Assembly: GCA_003942085.1 (NCBI GenBank)
Contig: DQIQ01000008.1
Coordinates: 1 to 51,390, forward strand
Reading direction: 5' to 3'
DNA from: Thermoplasmata archaeon
GTDB lineage: Archaea > Thermoplasmatota > E2 > DHVEG-1
Length of the DNA stretch: 51,390 nucleotides
How positions within the stretch are numbered: the stretch's first letter is position 1; every line of letters begins with the position of its first letter. A program made the translations under genes and the position numbers. The notes beneath the pieces were generated by a model, which was given only the letters and a program-made list of their open reading frames with translations, had not been told where the DNA came from and searched no databases. Shown here piece by piece: positions 7,625-17,074 of this stretch.

Positions 7625-10600
7625 ATGAAATTATATTTACCTAAAAAAGGAGGAATAAATATAATAGAAATAAAAAAAATTAATGTTTTTTTTATTATAA
7701 ACATGTTAGTTATAACATCAATATCAGCCATAATAAATAGCGATAATACCTCTGCGACATCTGATCCCGAAGATATCGCATTTGATTATCAGTTAGTTCA
7801 CAATGTTACAAAATTTCTTTCATGGCGAATAAATCAATCCTATAATATTGAACGTGGTGAACTAGCAAAAGGACGCGATTTCGGATCAAAAGGTGAACAT
7901 GCCGCAGCTATTTATTTAGATTCGATGATGAAAAATTTAGGTCTATACGCTCCGAATCTTGATAATAATACAAAAAATCCATATCTTCAACAAATTAAAG
8001 ATTCTGAAGAGGTATTTCATACAAATTCAAATAAAATATGGAAAAATACAAATGATTTACTTGAAGTACTCGACAGAAAACTCATACTCCATAATATTAC
8101 TTCAAATGAAACTGTCGATATTAAGGACTTCTATATTAGCCCTGAAATGGGAGAAGCCTGTTTTCCCAAAAGAAATCCGAATTACGATTATAATAACCTC
8201 ACAAAAGATATTAACTATCCAAACCTCTTAATTTGTCCTACCTCAATTTATAGTTGGTCATTTCTCAATGTTTTTCTTGAAGATACTATTAATGAAGAAT
8301 TCATTGACACTCTTATTGAAAACCCGAATCTTACGGATGGAGACACGTTCGATGATTACGTCATCAGTCTCTTCGAACAATACTACAACTTCACCTTTGA
8401 AGACATTACCGACAATCCTGAGAACATAACCAATCTCTCCTTCTACAACGAAACATTGTTCAACCACAGCTCAAACTTTGTTTTCCTCGACGAATTACTA
8501 AATTTTAACCCAAAATTATCCTCAACCCCTGGCTTAGATTTGCTCTTGAAAATGTTACATGACCGTTTAAAATTAAAATATGGCTGGGACATCGATTTTG
8601 AAATTAACGAACTACATGCATGGGTTACAGGAAAAATTAAACCAATTAGACAAAAGATTATAACAAATTTCATGTACATATTACCATTTTGTAAAGGTCT
8701 CATTCTCTATGATTATAACAATGATAGTTACAATATTCCAAACAGTGATTGTTCGATTCCCATCATCTACATCAATGGAAGTCTTGGTAACCAGATAAAG
8801 AATAACAGTAACGATTATAGGATAGACATCCAACTCAATCAAAGGTGGAACAACTCCATTGAAAGCTATAATGTCATCGGACAAATCAACGGCAGCGACC
8901 CAAATCCAAAAAAAGACATAATCATTGAATGCCTCTACGACTCTGTATGGTGTCAGGGAACAGGGGATTCAGCGATCGGCGTCGGCATGGTCCTTGCCTT
9001 CGCCAAATACATGAAACAATTAGAAGTTATAGGTATTAAACCAAAATACAACCTAACGTTCGCTTTATTCGGTGGGGAAGAGCGTGGTTGCAGAGGTGCA
9101 TTTTATTATGAAATGACACTGCCAAATAGTGACAACATAACCAAAACTGTCATTGATCTCAACCAACTCGGTTTTGATCAAACAGCTCCAGATATCCCCT
9201 TGGTCATGAATGTCGCGACCAATAGAATCTGCCTTTTACCAATCATAAAACACATAACAGATATCACCAACTACGATGAAAGAACGAATGATGATACTGA
9301 ATTCAAGCTTTCTCTGACTCCCCTTGGCTCCGTAAGTGATGAAATAGCATTTGCGAATCCATTTACAAGTCATATATTAAAAACGAAGACCGTAATGTTC
9401 TTGAAAGATTTCAACTGGACCCGCCATCACAAGGACGGTGCGAACCACACTAAAGGCGACGCTATGAACTACTACGACCAAGACGATATCGAGTTGACCA
9501 CGGAGATGATTTGGAACGTCACACGTTTTTTTGCTTTGAAGCCAGATTCCTATTTTGAAAATTATCTCTTTGACTACACCGATAGTAACAATGATAATAA
9601 AGATGATACTGTGAGCGTTTCCTTCAATATTAAATCCGTACTCCCCGAGGATAAAGTGACTGTACGACTGATGCTTATCCCAGCATATCTCTCAAATCCG
9701 CTTCACCCGGGTTATCCGATCCTCTATAGGTACCGTACTGAAAAAGAGTTCATCGTCACTCCTGATGGTACGAATGGATTCATAAGCCTAACACTTCCTA
9801 AGGGGGCACCATCGGCCACCTACCGAGTTCAACTTGTGTTATTGAACTCAACTGGTGATACCTACGTGGATTTTTTAGGGAGTAATGGAATTCTTAGCAA
9901 AACGTTTAAAACATTTGATGAAATCATCGATTTTTTCAACGATGAGTATGACATCGATTACGAGGCAGCTTTAACAGAGAATTCCGAGGAAATCTATTCG
10001 GATTTCCACCTGGACATCACAGATTTCCTAGAGAAATACCCTCACCTGAAAGACATCCAGGATCTTATCCAGGATCTTTCTGCTCGTTACATCTTCAAAG
10101 ACGATTATAAAAAAGATTATGCAGAGTTATCTCCCCCGAATAACCCACCAACTACTCCAACAAAACCAGATGGTCCACAGATAGTATACGCACAACATGA
10201 GTACGACTATACGACACAAGCAACAGATCCAAACAACGATAAGATTGAATATAAATGGCGGTTCCACCTTGGTGATCTTTTATTCAATTACAATAAATGG
10301 AGCTCTCCCTGCGACTCCGGAACAATTCATACCCAGAGTAACACCTGGGAAAACTGGGGACTTTTACCACGAGCAATCTTCGTAAAAGCCCGTGACACCT
10401 GGCATAGCCCCAACGTTCAAAGCGAATACTCAGAACCTCTTTTTGTCGAGGTGTTACCCAGTTCTTGGTTCGATGCACCAAGTGAACAACTGGTTGATGA
10501 ACCTGTACAATTCAACGGATACCTGTACGGAGCAGAAGTGAATCAAATACAATGGGATATGGATCAATCTAAAGGCTGGCAGAATATAAGTGAGAGCAAC

Positions 10601-13600
10601 CCCACTGAGAACTTCACTAAAGAAGGTAATTATACCATTACCTTGAATGTTACAGATGAGCAGCAAAACGTGTACCTGTTTACTAAAGATATCGAAATCA
10701 AATACATGATCTCGAATTTCACCGGCAGCTCAGGCAACACCAACCAAACACTCTGGTTCAATGACACCTCCCGCCTTTATCATGGATACAAGATCACGAA
10801 CTGGACCTGGGATTTCGATGACGGCACCATCATCTACGGAGAACGCAACACCAACCATAAGTTTCTAACACCTGGTGTATATCACGTGTCACTCACCGTT
10901 AAAGATGAAAACAATGATAGTTATGATATCTGCTCCCAGACATATTACATCGAAAACGACCCACCAGTTGTATTGGATGTCACCAGTGAACCTGTATTTG
11001 CAGTTCCTAATCAAACAGTATTATTGTATGCGGATGTGATCGACTCCCTAGCAGGAATTAAAACTGTGACACTCAACATAACACTCCCGGATTCCTCATG
11101 GCAGACGATCATGATGGAGCCAACAACAGAATCAGAGTTGTATGATTCTGACTATGATTATCATGCTGAGTTCAATCATACAGATCAAGTTGGAGAATAT
11201 TATTACACGATCACCGTTGAGGACAACGCAGGAAACAATGTGAATCATAGCGGTTTTAGTTTCACCGTCTCCCCGTTTGCGTTCGACTCATCCACCCCCT
11301 ACTACGGTGCTCAATCATACAACACCATCCCTGTCAATCTCGTCTCAACTCTAACTTCAAATCAGCATTACGAGTTCACCAGTTTCGCCGATGACGTGGT
11401 CATGTGGATGCCGATGGACACCACGACCCCAGATGAGAACCCAGCAGACGTCAGTAGATACGAAAATAACGGTATACGCAACTGGGGCGCAAATCAGACA
11501 GAGAACGGGTTTTTCGGGAAAGGATTCCTCTTTGACGGGGTAGACGATTATCTGGAAATAGAACCGAATGCTTCGCTACTGTTTGACGCGTCTCGGCCGA
11601 TGACCTGGTCCATCTGGATCCGCCCGGAATATTCTGCCGTAAACACAACCATGGGCGTGCTCTCGAAAGCCTCCTCAACATCAAACGGGTCTGGATTCAC
11701 CTTCTGTCTCAACACAACAACGAATGACGCTGCATTCGTCATATGTGCCCCTGATGATGGAGTCTTGCGATATTCTGATAGTGTTGACCTGAATATTGGC
11801 AACTCCAGCTGGGCTCAACTCACCGTTGTCTATAACGGAAGCTCAGGATGGGACATGTACATGAACGGATCGAAAAAAGACACAATGTTCTTCCCAGTGT
11901 CCTCGAACGTAAATGCATCGTATCTCCTGGGTGCTGGGAGAAACGCGACCGGTGATGCTGCTGACCTGTTTTTCCAGGGCATCCTTGATGATTTCGTCAT
12001 GTTCAAACGTGGAGTAGACACTGATGAGATCCCATCTCTTTTTAACGCATCAGAATACCCCTATTCTCATAATTTCACAGATTTAACTGACGGAACATAT
12101 AACTTCACTGGATGTGCTGGATACCCAAGAGGGTTTGCGAATAAAACGGAGACACGAAGCATCCTGATAGACACTCTTGCACCAATCATCTCTAATATCA
12201 CAGAGTTTCCTGATACTGTGGGTTTCGGAGGCAATGTTCAGATAAATGCGACAGTGGTGGAGAACGGCAGTGGTCTGTTACTGGTAGCGGTGAATATTAG
12301 TTATCCGAATGCCACATCATGGAATTATTCTATGACCTGTGTGGGTGATGATGCGTATCAGTTAAACTTCTCTGATACCTGGTTTGTTGGCCAATATAAT
12401 TATTCAGTATGGGCGATGGACAATGTTGGTAATACCGCATTTGATTCTGGTCACAGCTTCAATGTGACCGCTAATGCAACCATTAGCATCGCCACCCTCA
12501 AGAACAGCTACAGCGGTACCCAATACATCAACATCACCGACCCACCAAACCCACCACAGAACCTCACATTGATTAACCGGGGGCTGACCTGGAACACCTA
12601 CTATAACGCATCCACGGGAGAAAACATCCTGGAGGCCTACCAGGGACCGGTGAATTATCAAGATGATAACAGCACCTGGATCCCTATCAACAACACCATC
12701 AGCCAGCTGGCATCCAACCATCCAGCATATGTCTACGGGTATCACACCGGAAACAACAAGGGATTATATGGTGTGTATTTCAAATCCAATGCACAACTAG
12801 ATTGGCCTGTCGCATTCACCTACAACCGGTCAGACGACCCCACCACCTACGTTATTAGAAGTAAACTCGTTGGTGTTGGATACGTTGATCCGCAGAACAA
12901 CTGGGCGTACCAGTACCTGCAGAATGCCCAGAGCAGCCAGGGACAAACCAACGATTATACCATTACCTACCCGGGTGTATTTACTGGGACGGATGTCACC
13001 TGGAGCTACGGGAATACCGGACTCAAAGAAGAAATCACTCTCAGCAACACGACAAAGGCGGTGTTACAGAATCATCCACCATCACAATATGGGCTCAATG
13101 ATGCCAGCTCGTATCTCGTATTCATCACTAAACTTGACTACCAGAACCTCAACCTCTACAACGGTTCAGGGTTGCTAGAGGGGAACATCACAATCTCCGA
13201 TACTGGAGCTGTTTTCAAGGATGTCCTCGGGCAGTTCAAATGCGCGTTGCCGCTTGGAGATGCATTTGAATTGAACAATGAATCTATGCGACAAAAGCTA
13301 ACCTACCGTATCATACACCTGAATGGCAACTCCTACCTGCTCTCAGGTTTGAAAGTCTCTAAATTGAATACGATGATATTCCCGGTGGTGATTGACCCAA
13401 CGTTGACGGTGTATTCATCCTCCAGCGATGGTTATATCTACAAATCAGGTACGGTTTATACCACCGTCCAATCTGCATCGACTGGGACAGTGAATAGTTC
13501 TGGGACATATATCACGATTGGACAAAAGAAAATATCATTCCCAGGCACCTATTATATTTACCGCGGGTTCGTCTTCTTCAACACCTCTGCATTGCCCTCA

Positions 13601-14287
13601 AATGCGTACCTTGACAATGCAACACTCTCAGTATACAAGAAGGATGATTACTCGACAACAGACTTTGACATCACAATCCAGAACGGACAACCCACCTACC
13701 CACATAATCCGATGCAATCAGGTGATTATTATCGGAACTATTATTCCGGGAACGGCGGATCATTGAATACCGGTAGTTTCACAAGCGGATACAATGCGAT
13801 AAAATTGAACAACCTGAACTGGATCAATAAAACCGGGATCACTAAATTGTGTCTGCGTAGCAGTCGGGACATCAGTGGGACGGCACCGACCAGCAGCGAA
13901 TACGTCAATGTCTATTCATACGAATTCACAGGGATCGGCTGTCAGCCGAAACTGGTGATCAACTATCGGAACCAATCGAAAATCAAGAACACCGGCTCTA
14001 CAAACATCAAGGGATACCTGTTGATCCAAGTTCAGTTCTACAACACTTCGCAAGCGCAATGGATGTTAGACAATGATACCGTAAACGAAACTACACCAAG
14101 AACTATTACGAGTGGCAACCAACTGGGACTGGACACTGTCTTCAATGGAAAGATCAGAGCGTTGAATCTTCAGCACGGGGCTGGGACGTATCGTGTCTAT
14201 GCATCATTCCGAAATCCCGAAGGTGGTATCCTGAAAACGGATACAGGAACTGAATTGAAGGCTTGGTGGCAGTTCAGCAAAACGTAA
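7625..14287 (+). CDS. Giant secreted mosaic protein: M28-type peptidase, PKD/Ig, LamG and DNRLRE-like domains
   Basis: A 2220-residue exported protein. In order: signal segment; M28-like domain (about 90-640) with CLYDSVWCQGTGDSAIG, GGEERG and GANHTKGD; spacer with a DNNKDD acidic loop; PKD/Ig repeats (about 835-1215), one with the canonical WDFDDG block; a LamG-type domain (about 1255-1475, FDGVDDYLEI to GILDDFVMF); another Ig repeat; a region with YQDDNSTWIPI; a DNRLRE-like domain (about 1915-2110); and a C-terminal beta domain. There is no C-terminal membrane helix. As in the 3382 paralogue, the first zinc His is replaced (CLYDS). The first 1.8 kb is visibly more AT-rich than the rest. A GGAGG lies inside the frame at 7649, so the true start may be downstream, possibly at a non-ATG codon. 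Confidence 0.85.
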   Translation: MKLYLPKKGGINIIEIKKINVFFIINMLVITSISAIINSDNTSATSDPEDIAFDYQLVHNVTKFLSWRINQSYNIERGELAKGRDFGSKGEHAAAIYLDSMMKNLGLYAPNLDNNTKNPYLQQIKDSEEVFHTNSNKIWKNTNDLLEVLDRKLILHNITSNETVDIKDFYISPEMGEACFPKRNPNYDYNNLTKDINYPNLLICPTSIYSWSFLNVFLEDTINEEFIDTLIENPNLTDGDTFDDYVISLFEQYYNFTFEDITDNPENITNLSFYNETLFNHSSNFVFLDELLNFNPKLSSTPGLDLLLKMLHDRLKLKYGWDIDFEINELHAWVTGKIKPIRQKIITNFMYILPFCKGLILYDYNNDSYNIPNSDCSIPIIYINGSLGNQIKNNSNDYRIDIQLNQRWNNSIESYNVIGQINGSDPNPKKDIIIECLYDSVWCQGTGDSAIGVGMVLAFAKYMKQLEVIGIKPKYNLTFALFGGEERGCRGAFYYEMTLPNSDNITKTVIDLNQLGFDQTAPDIPLVMNVATNRICLLPIIKHITDITNYDERTNDDTEFKLSLTPLGSVSDEIAFANPFTSHILKTKTVMFLKDFNWTRHHKDGANHTKGDAMNYYDQDDIELTTEMIWNVTRFFALKPDSYFENYLFDYTDSNNDNKDDTVSVSFNIKSVLPEDKVTVRLMLIPAYLSNPLHPGYPILYRYRTEKEFIVTPDGTNGFISLTLPKGAPSATYRVQLVLLNSTGDTYVDFLGSNGILSKTFKTFDEIIDFFNDEYDIDYEAALTENSEEIYSDFHLDITDFLEKYPHLKDIQDLIQDLSARYIFKDDYKKDYAELSPPNNPPTTPTKPDGPQIVYAQHEYDYTTQATDPNNDKIEYKWRFHLGDLLFNYNKWSSPCDSGTIHTQSNTWENWGLLPRAIFVKARDTWHSPNVQSEYSEPLFVEVLPSSWFDAPSEQLVDEPVQFNGYLYGAEVNQIQWDMDQSKGWQNISESNPTENFTKEGNYTITLNVTDEQQNVYLFTKDIEIKYMISNFTGSSGNTNQTLWFNDTSRLYHGYKITNWTWDFDDGTIIYGERNTNHKFLTPGVYHVSLTVKDENNDSYDICSQTYYIENDPPVVLDVTSEPVFAVPNQTVLLYADVIDSLAGIKTVTLNITLPDSSWQTIMMEPTTESELYDSDYDYHAEFNHTDQVGEYYYTITVEDNAGNNVNHSGFSFTVSPFAFDSSTPYYGAQSYNTIPVNLVSTLTSNQHYEFTSFADDVVMWMPMDTTTPDENPADVSRYENNGIRNWGANQTENGFFGKGFLFDGVDDYLEIEPNASLLFDASRPMTWSIWIRPEYSAVNTTMGVLSKASSTSNGSGFTFCLNTTTNDAAFVICAPDDGVLRYSDSVDLNIGNSSWAQLTVVYNGSSGWDMYMNGSKKDTMFFPVSSNVNASYLLGAGRNATGDAADLFFQGILDDFVMFKRGVDTDEIPSLFNASEYPYSHNFTDLTDGTYNFTGCAGYPRGFANKTETRSILIDTLAPIISNITEFPDTVGFGGNVQINATVVENGSGLLLVAVNISYPNATSWNYSMTCVGDDAYQLNFSDTWFVGQYNYSVWAMDNVGNTAFDSGHSFNVTANATISIATLKNSYSGTQYINITDPPNPPQNLTLINRGLTWNTYYNASTGENILEAYQGPVNYQDDNSTWIPINNTISQLASNHPAYVYGYHTGNNKGLYGVYFKSNAQLDWPVAFTYNRSDDPTTYVIRSKLVGVGYVDPQNNWAYQYLQNAQSSQGQTNDYTITYPGVFTGTDVTWSYGNTGLKEEITLSNTTKAVLQNHPPSQYGLNDASSYLVFITKLDYQNLNLYNGSGLLEGNITISDTGAVFKDVLGQFKCALPLGDAFELNNESMRQKLTYRIIHLNGNSYLLSGLKVSKLNTMIFPVVIDPTLTVYSSSSDGYIYKSGTVYTTVQSASTGTVNSSGTYITIGQKKISFPGTYYIYRGFVFFNTSALPSNAYLDNATLSVYKKDDYSTTDFDITIQNGQPTYPHNPMQSGDYYRNYYSGNGGSLNTGSFTSGYNAIKLNNLNWINKTGITKLCLRSSRDISGTAPTSSEYVNVYSYEFTGIGCQPKLVINYRNQSKIKNTGSTNIKGYLLIQVQFYNTSQAQWMLDNDTVNETTPRTITSGNQLGLDTVFNGKIRALNLQHGAGTYRVYASFRNPEGGILKTDTGTELKAWWQFSKT

Positions 14288-14436
14288 CAAAGCAATCCTC
14301 AACGATTAAAAACAATGGAAATCAGGCACATAAACTCGTCTGTTTTTCCATATTTTTATTAAAATGTAAAGCCTTTCCCTATCCACTTATGTTATTTTAG
14401 AGAGTAAGTTTTAGAGTAAGACTGAGATTTGAACTT

Positions 14437-14463
14437 GAAGTTTAAGTCTCTTCCCCTGCACTA
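14437..14463 (+). other. tRNA 3'-end-like remnant
   Basis: The sequence ending CTTCCCCTGCACTA matches the acceptor-side part of the remnants at 3225 and 15641; its T-arm part (GAAGTTTAAGTCT) is decayed. It lies in the 240-bp gap between the giant gene and the methyltransferase, where nothing else is recognisable. Confidence 0.4.
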
Positions 14464-14527
14464 ATTTTTTATACAGTTTTTATGTACAAAACAAAGTATA
14501 AATTATAACGTATGCTTCTCTATTGTT

Positions 14528-15385
14528 GTGAGGAAAATAAGTATTAACAAAAAAACGTCTGAAACAGCGATAATAACTGCTTCGCTACGTGCTTTATCAA
14601 ATTATGAGGAAAATGAAAAGATGCGAAGTAATGATTATTTTGCAGAAATATTTTTACCTGATGAACGAAGAACTCCTTTGAATGATAAAAATGCCAGAGC
14701 AATGATTAAAAAAGCAATTCCAAAAGGTCTATATGAATACGTTATTGCAAGAACAAAATATTTTGATAATGTATTTATTGAAGCAGCTAAAAACAATATT
14801 GACCAGGTAGTATTTTTAGGAGCAGGCTATGATAGTCGTTCATATAGATTTAGCGACCTAATTACAAAAACAAAGATATTTGAAGTTGATACAAAACCCA
14901 CTCAAGAACATAAAATTTCATTGTTGCATAAAAACAAAATTAACATAAATGAAAGAATAGAATTTGTCCCTGTGGATTTCGAAAAAGGCAATTTATTCGA
15001 CCTACTTAATGAGTGTGGATATGATAAAATAAAAAAGACATTATTCATGTGGGAAGGAGTTACCTTCTATTTATCCAATAACGTAGTGGTTCAAATGTTA
15101 AAAACGATAAAAGAAAACTCTTCATCTGGTAGCAGACTGTGTTTTGATTTTCAAACAATAACTAATAATGATGAACTTATAAAAACAGATCTGGAAGATG
15201 AAACAATTAAATTTGGAATCAAAAATGACCAAATTGAAATATTTGTTTCAGAGAACGGATATAGAATAGTGGAACATGTCAATGCAAGAGATATGGAAAA
15301 AATGTTTTTAATTCTGGAAAACGGAGAGCAATTCGGAGAGATATTACCAATAATGAATTTCTTATTAATTGAGCATATAGAATAA
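14528..15385 (+). CDS. SAM-dependent methyltransferase, leucine carboxyl methyltransferase-like
   Basis: A 285-residue class I methyltransferase resembling the LCM/TIGR00027 group. It has the early TSETAIITASLRAL block, the SAM-binding VVFLGAGYDSRSYRF motif (about 97-112), an acidic strand end in IFEVDTKPTQ, and MWEGVTFYLS after the core. The substrate is unknown; relatives methylate carboxylates or small secondary metabolites. The start is GTG at 14528. The gene is extremely AT-rich compared with neighbours downstream and stands alone between tRNA-like remnants, so recent acquisition is likely. Confidence 0.8.
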   Translation: MRKISINKKTSETAIITASLRALSNYEENEKMRSNDYFAEIFLPDERRTPLNDKNARAMIKKAIPKGLYEYVIARTKYFDNVFIEAAKNNIDQVVFLGAGYDSRSYRFSDLITKTKIFEVDTKPTQEHKISLLHKNKININERIEFVPVDFEKGNLFDLLNECGYDKIKKTLFMWEGVTFYLSNNVVVQMLKTIKENSSSGSRLCFDFQTITNNDELIKTDLEDETIKFGIKNDQIEIFVSENGYRIVEHVNARDMEKMFLILENGEQFGEILPIMNFLLIEHIE

Positions 15386-15454
15386 GATAAAAAAAAAATA
15401 GATCGGAACGGGAATGATTATTTATCAACCACTCAGAAAAATTTCTGTAATCTT

Positions 15455-15574
15455 GTGTTCAAATCCCTTTTCCTGTGCTATCAATCTTAATTAATCGAAA
15501 AAACTCCCTCAACAGATATGATACTAACAAATTTGTTAACAAATACGAGTTCGAATCTCCCTTCCAGCGTAAAT
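15455..15574 (+). repeat. Tandem repeat unit 1 with two tRNA-like 3' ends
   Basis: This unit begins with GTGTTCAAATCCC and TTCCTGTGCTA, then an AT-rich stretch, then GAGTTCGAATCTCCC and CCAGCGTAA at 15547. It aligns along its length with the unit at 15641, offset by about 187 bases. Both end motifs look like tRNA T-arm plus acceptor strand, of two different types, and neither has a 5' half. Confidence 0.6.
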
Positions 15575-15640
15575 ATTTATCATGGTTATTATTAGCATGG
15601 TAATTAAAATGGGAGAAAATCAGAGCGATTTTAATCTCCA

Positions 15641-15763
15641 GGGGGTTCAAATCCCTTCCCCTGCACTTACTATCTTAATTGATAAAAAAAACCACTCAAC
15701 CAATATGATATCATCAAATATGCTAACAAAGACAGGTCAGAATCTCCCTCCTGGCGTAAATTC
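15641..15763 (+). repeat. Tandem repeat unit 2 with two tRNA-like 3' ends
   Basis: This second copy begins GGGGGTTCAAATCCC and CCCCTGCACTTA, keeps TATCTTAATT, the CACTCAACCAATATGATA-like stretch and GCTAACAAA, and ends AGAATCTCCC and GGCGTAAATT. It is diverged from unit 1 by scattered substitutions and small indels, so the duplication is old. Nothing else fills the 15386-15862 gap except the start of the Alba leader. Confidence 0.6.
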
Positions 15764-15862
15764 TTGTTCTCCAGATTAGTCTATCAAATGAAAAGGGTAT
15801 ACTCAAGGTTTATTAAGAAACGAGTTGTTATGACCTTGTGTAAGTCAAGCGAGGAAAAAAGT

Positions 15863-16195
15863 ATGACTGAAGAAACAAAAGAGGCAAAAACAACGAAAAA
15901 AGAAAGAACCGATGAAAACGTAATCTATGTTGGACACAAACCTCCAATGAGCTATGTGCTTGCAGTCGTGACACAGTTTCAGGGCAGTGGTTCTGAAGAG
16001 GTTATCATTAAAGCAAGAGGACGGGCGATTAGTACGGCGGTAGACACTGCGGAAATCGTGAGAAATAGGTTTATCAAAGACGCAAAAATCAAAGATATAC
16101 GAATTAGTACTGAAAGCGTCACCAACGAAGAAGGCAGAACATCTAATGTCTCATCAATGGAAATTATCTTGACTACGAACAAGAAGAGTAAATAG
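15863..16195 (+). CDS. albA: DNA/RNA-binding protein Alba
   Basis: A 110-residue member of the Alba chromatin family, which binds DNA and RNA as dimers and compacts archaeal chromosomes. A lysine-rich N-terminal tail precedes [17 protein letters not shown], where the Lys matches the acetylatable position of Sulfolobus Alba. [20 protein letters not shown] is the RNA/DNA-binding helix region. The ATG at 15863 is chosen because GAGGA precedes it and the length then fits the family; the open frame runs about 100 bases further upstream into the repeat region. A hairpin and T-run terminator follows, and TBP converges from the other side. Confidence 0.92.
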   Translation: MTEETKEAKTTKKERTDENVIYVGHKPPMSYVLAVVTQFQGSGSEEVIIKARGRAISTAVDTAEIVRNRFIKDAKIKDIRISTESVTNEEGRTSNVSSMEIILTTNKKSK

Positions 16196-16213
16196 GCAGA
16201 ATGATACGCTGAC

Positions 16214-16250
16214 GAGACAGCACACCCGTGCCTAGTCTCCGTTTTTTTCT
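16214..16250 (+). terminator. Hairpin plus T-run terminator after alba
   Basis: GAGAC-A-GCAC-ACCC-GTGC-CTA-GTCTC (16214-16239) forms a stem with a small internal asymmetry, followed by TTTTTTTCTTTCTTT. It lies between the convergent alba and TBP genes. Confidence 0.7.
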
Positions 16251-16312
16251 TTCTTTGTAGTGGTATCGAGAGATGAATTCTGTAACGACTGTATAAAGAA
16301 CAAACAGAGTCG

Positions 16313-16864
16313 TTACTTGCGAAGGAGTCCTAGCGAAGAAAGTTCTTTTGATAATTTATCGACTGCTATGGAGATATCCTCTATCTTTCTTGCACCAGCG
16401 CAGACTATTTTCCCTGAGCCGAACAGTAGCATAGCTACCTTTGGTTCTCTGATACGATAGACTAGTCCAGGGAACTGCTCAGGTTCATATTCGACATTTT
16501 CTAAACCCAGGGCGATAGCAACCTCGCTCAGATTAAGTTCCCCACCAAGATCAGAGGTAGCCACCATATTCTGGATCACGATCTCAGGGTTTTTAAATAC
16601 TTTTACACCTATCTTTTCTAGTTTCTCTGCTATCGTTCTGATGGCGGTCTGTACATCCTGCATGGTTTTTGCGCCAGTGCAGTTCGCCTTTCCGCTTCTG
16701 AAGAGGAGCGTCGCTGTTTTCGGATTGTCTAACCGATAGACCAACCCCGGGAACTGTTCTGGTTCGTATTCTGCTTCTTCTAACGATTGTGCAATCACAT
16801 CGAGATCTAATTTTTCGGCAAATGTTGTCGATGCGACAATATTTTCAACTTTTACTTCTATCAT
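16313..16864 (-). CDS. tbp: TATA-box-binding protein (TBP)
   Basis: General transcription factor that binds promoter TATA boxes and recruits TFB and RNA polymerase. The 183 residues form the two imperfect repeats of the saddle (about 1-90 and 91-181). Each has EYEPEQFPGLVYR, followed by ATLLFRSGK in the first repeat and AMLLFGSGK in the second, then a conserved GAKTM- or GARKI-type turn. It starts MIEVKVENIVAST. The length is normal for archaeal TBP and there is no acidic C-terminal tail. Confidence 0.96.
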   Translation of the reverse strand: MIEVKVENIVASTTFAEKLDLDVIAQSLEEAEYEPEQFPGLVYRLDNPKTATLLFRSGKANCTGAKTMQDVQTAIRTIAEKLEKIGVKVFKNPEIVIQNMVATSDLGGELNLSEVAIALGLENVEYEPEQFPGLVYRIREPKVAMLLFGSGKIVCAGARKIEDISIAVDKLSKELSSLGLLRK

Positions 16865-17029
16865 AGGGTATCACTTTTCATTCTATTGTTCGGTGTCACG
16901 GTCTTTTCAGAGCAAAATCAACAACACATCTGTCCGTTATATCAGTTATCGTCGGTCATACTAACGCAACAATCTGCTTTTTTCATCTTCCGCTCTGCTC
17001 TGCAAACCCAAATGGAGAGAGTGTGATGA

Positions 17030-17038
17030 TTATATAAA
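17030..17038 (+). promoter_or_regulatory. TATA box of the winged-helix regulator gene
   Basis: TTATATAAA lies about 36-45 bases upstream of the GTG/ATG start region. Archaeal spacing to the start site (about 25 bases) predicts transcription from near 17060 and an almost leaderless mRNA. Confidence 0.55.
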
Positions 17039-17074
17039 AGATGAGGCGTTAACGAGTATGAGACAGTGGAGCCT

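Noticed and set aside
15531-15542. TTTGTTAACAAA as a fifth operator
   Set aside because: It lacks the TTAACRATYGTTAA core and lies within the tRNA-like repeat unit, not at a promoter.
15764-15862. N-terminal extension of Alba from a TTG
   Set aside because: It begins within the repeat tail, lacks similarity to Alba and would exceed the family length; GAGGA precedes the ATG at 15863.
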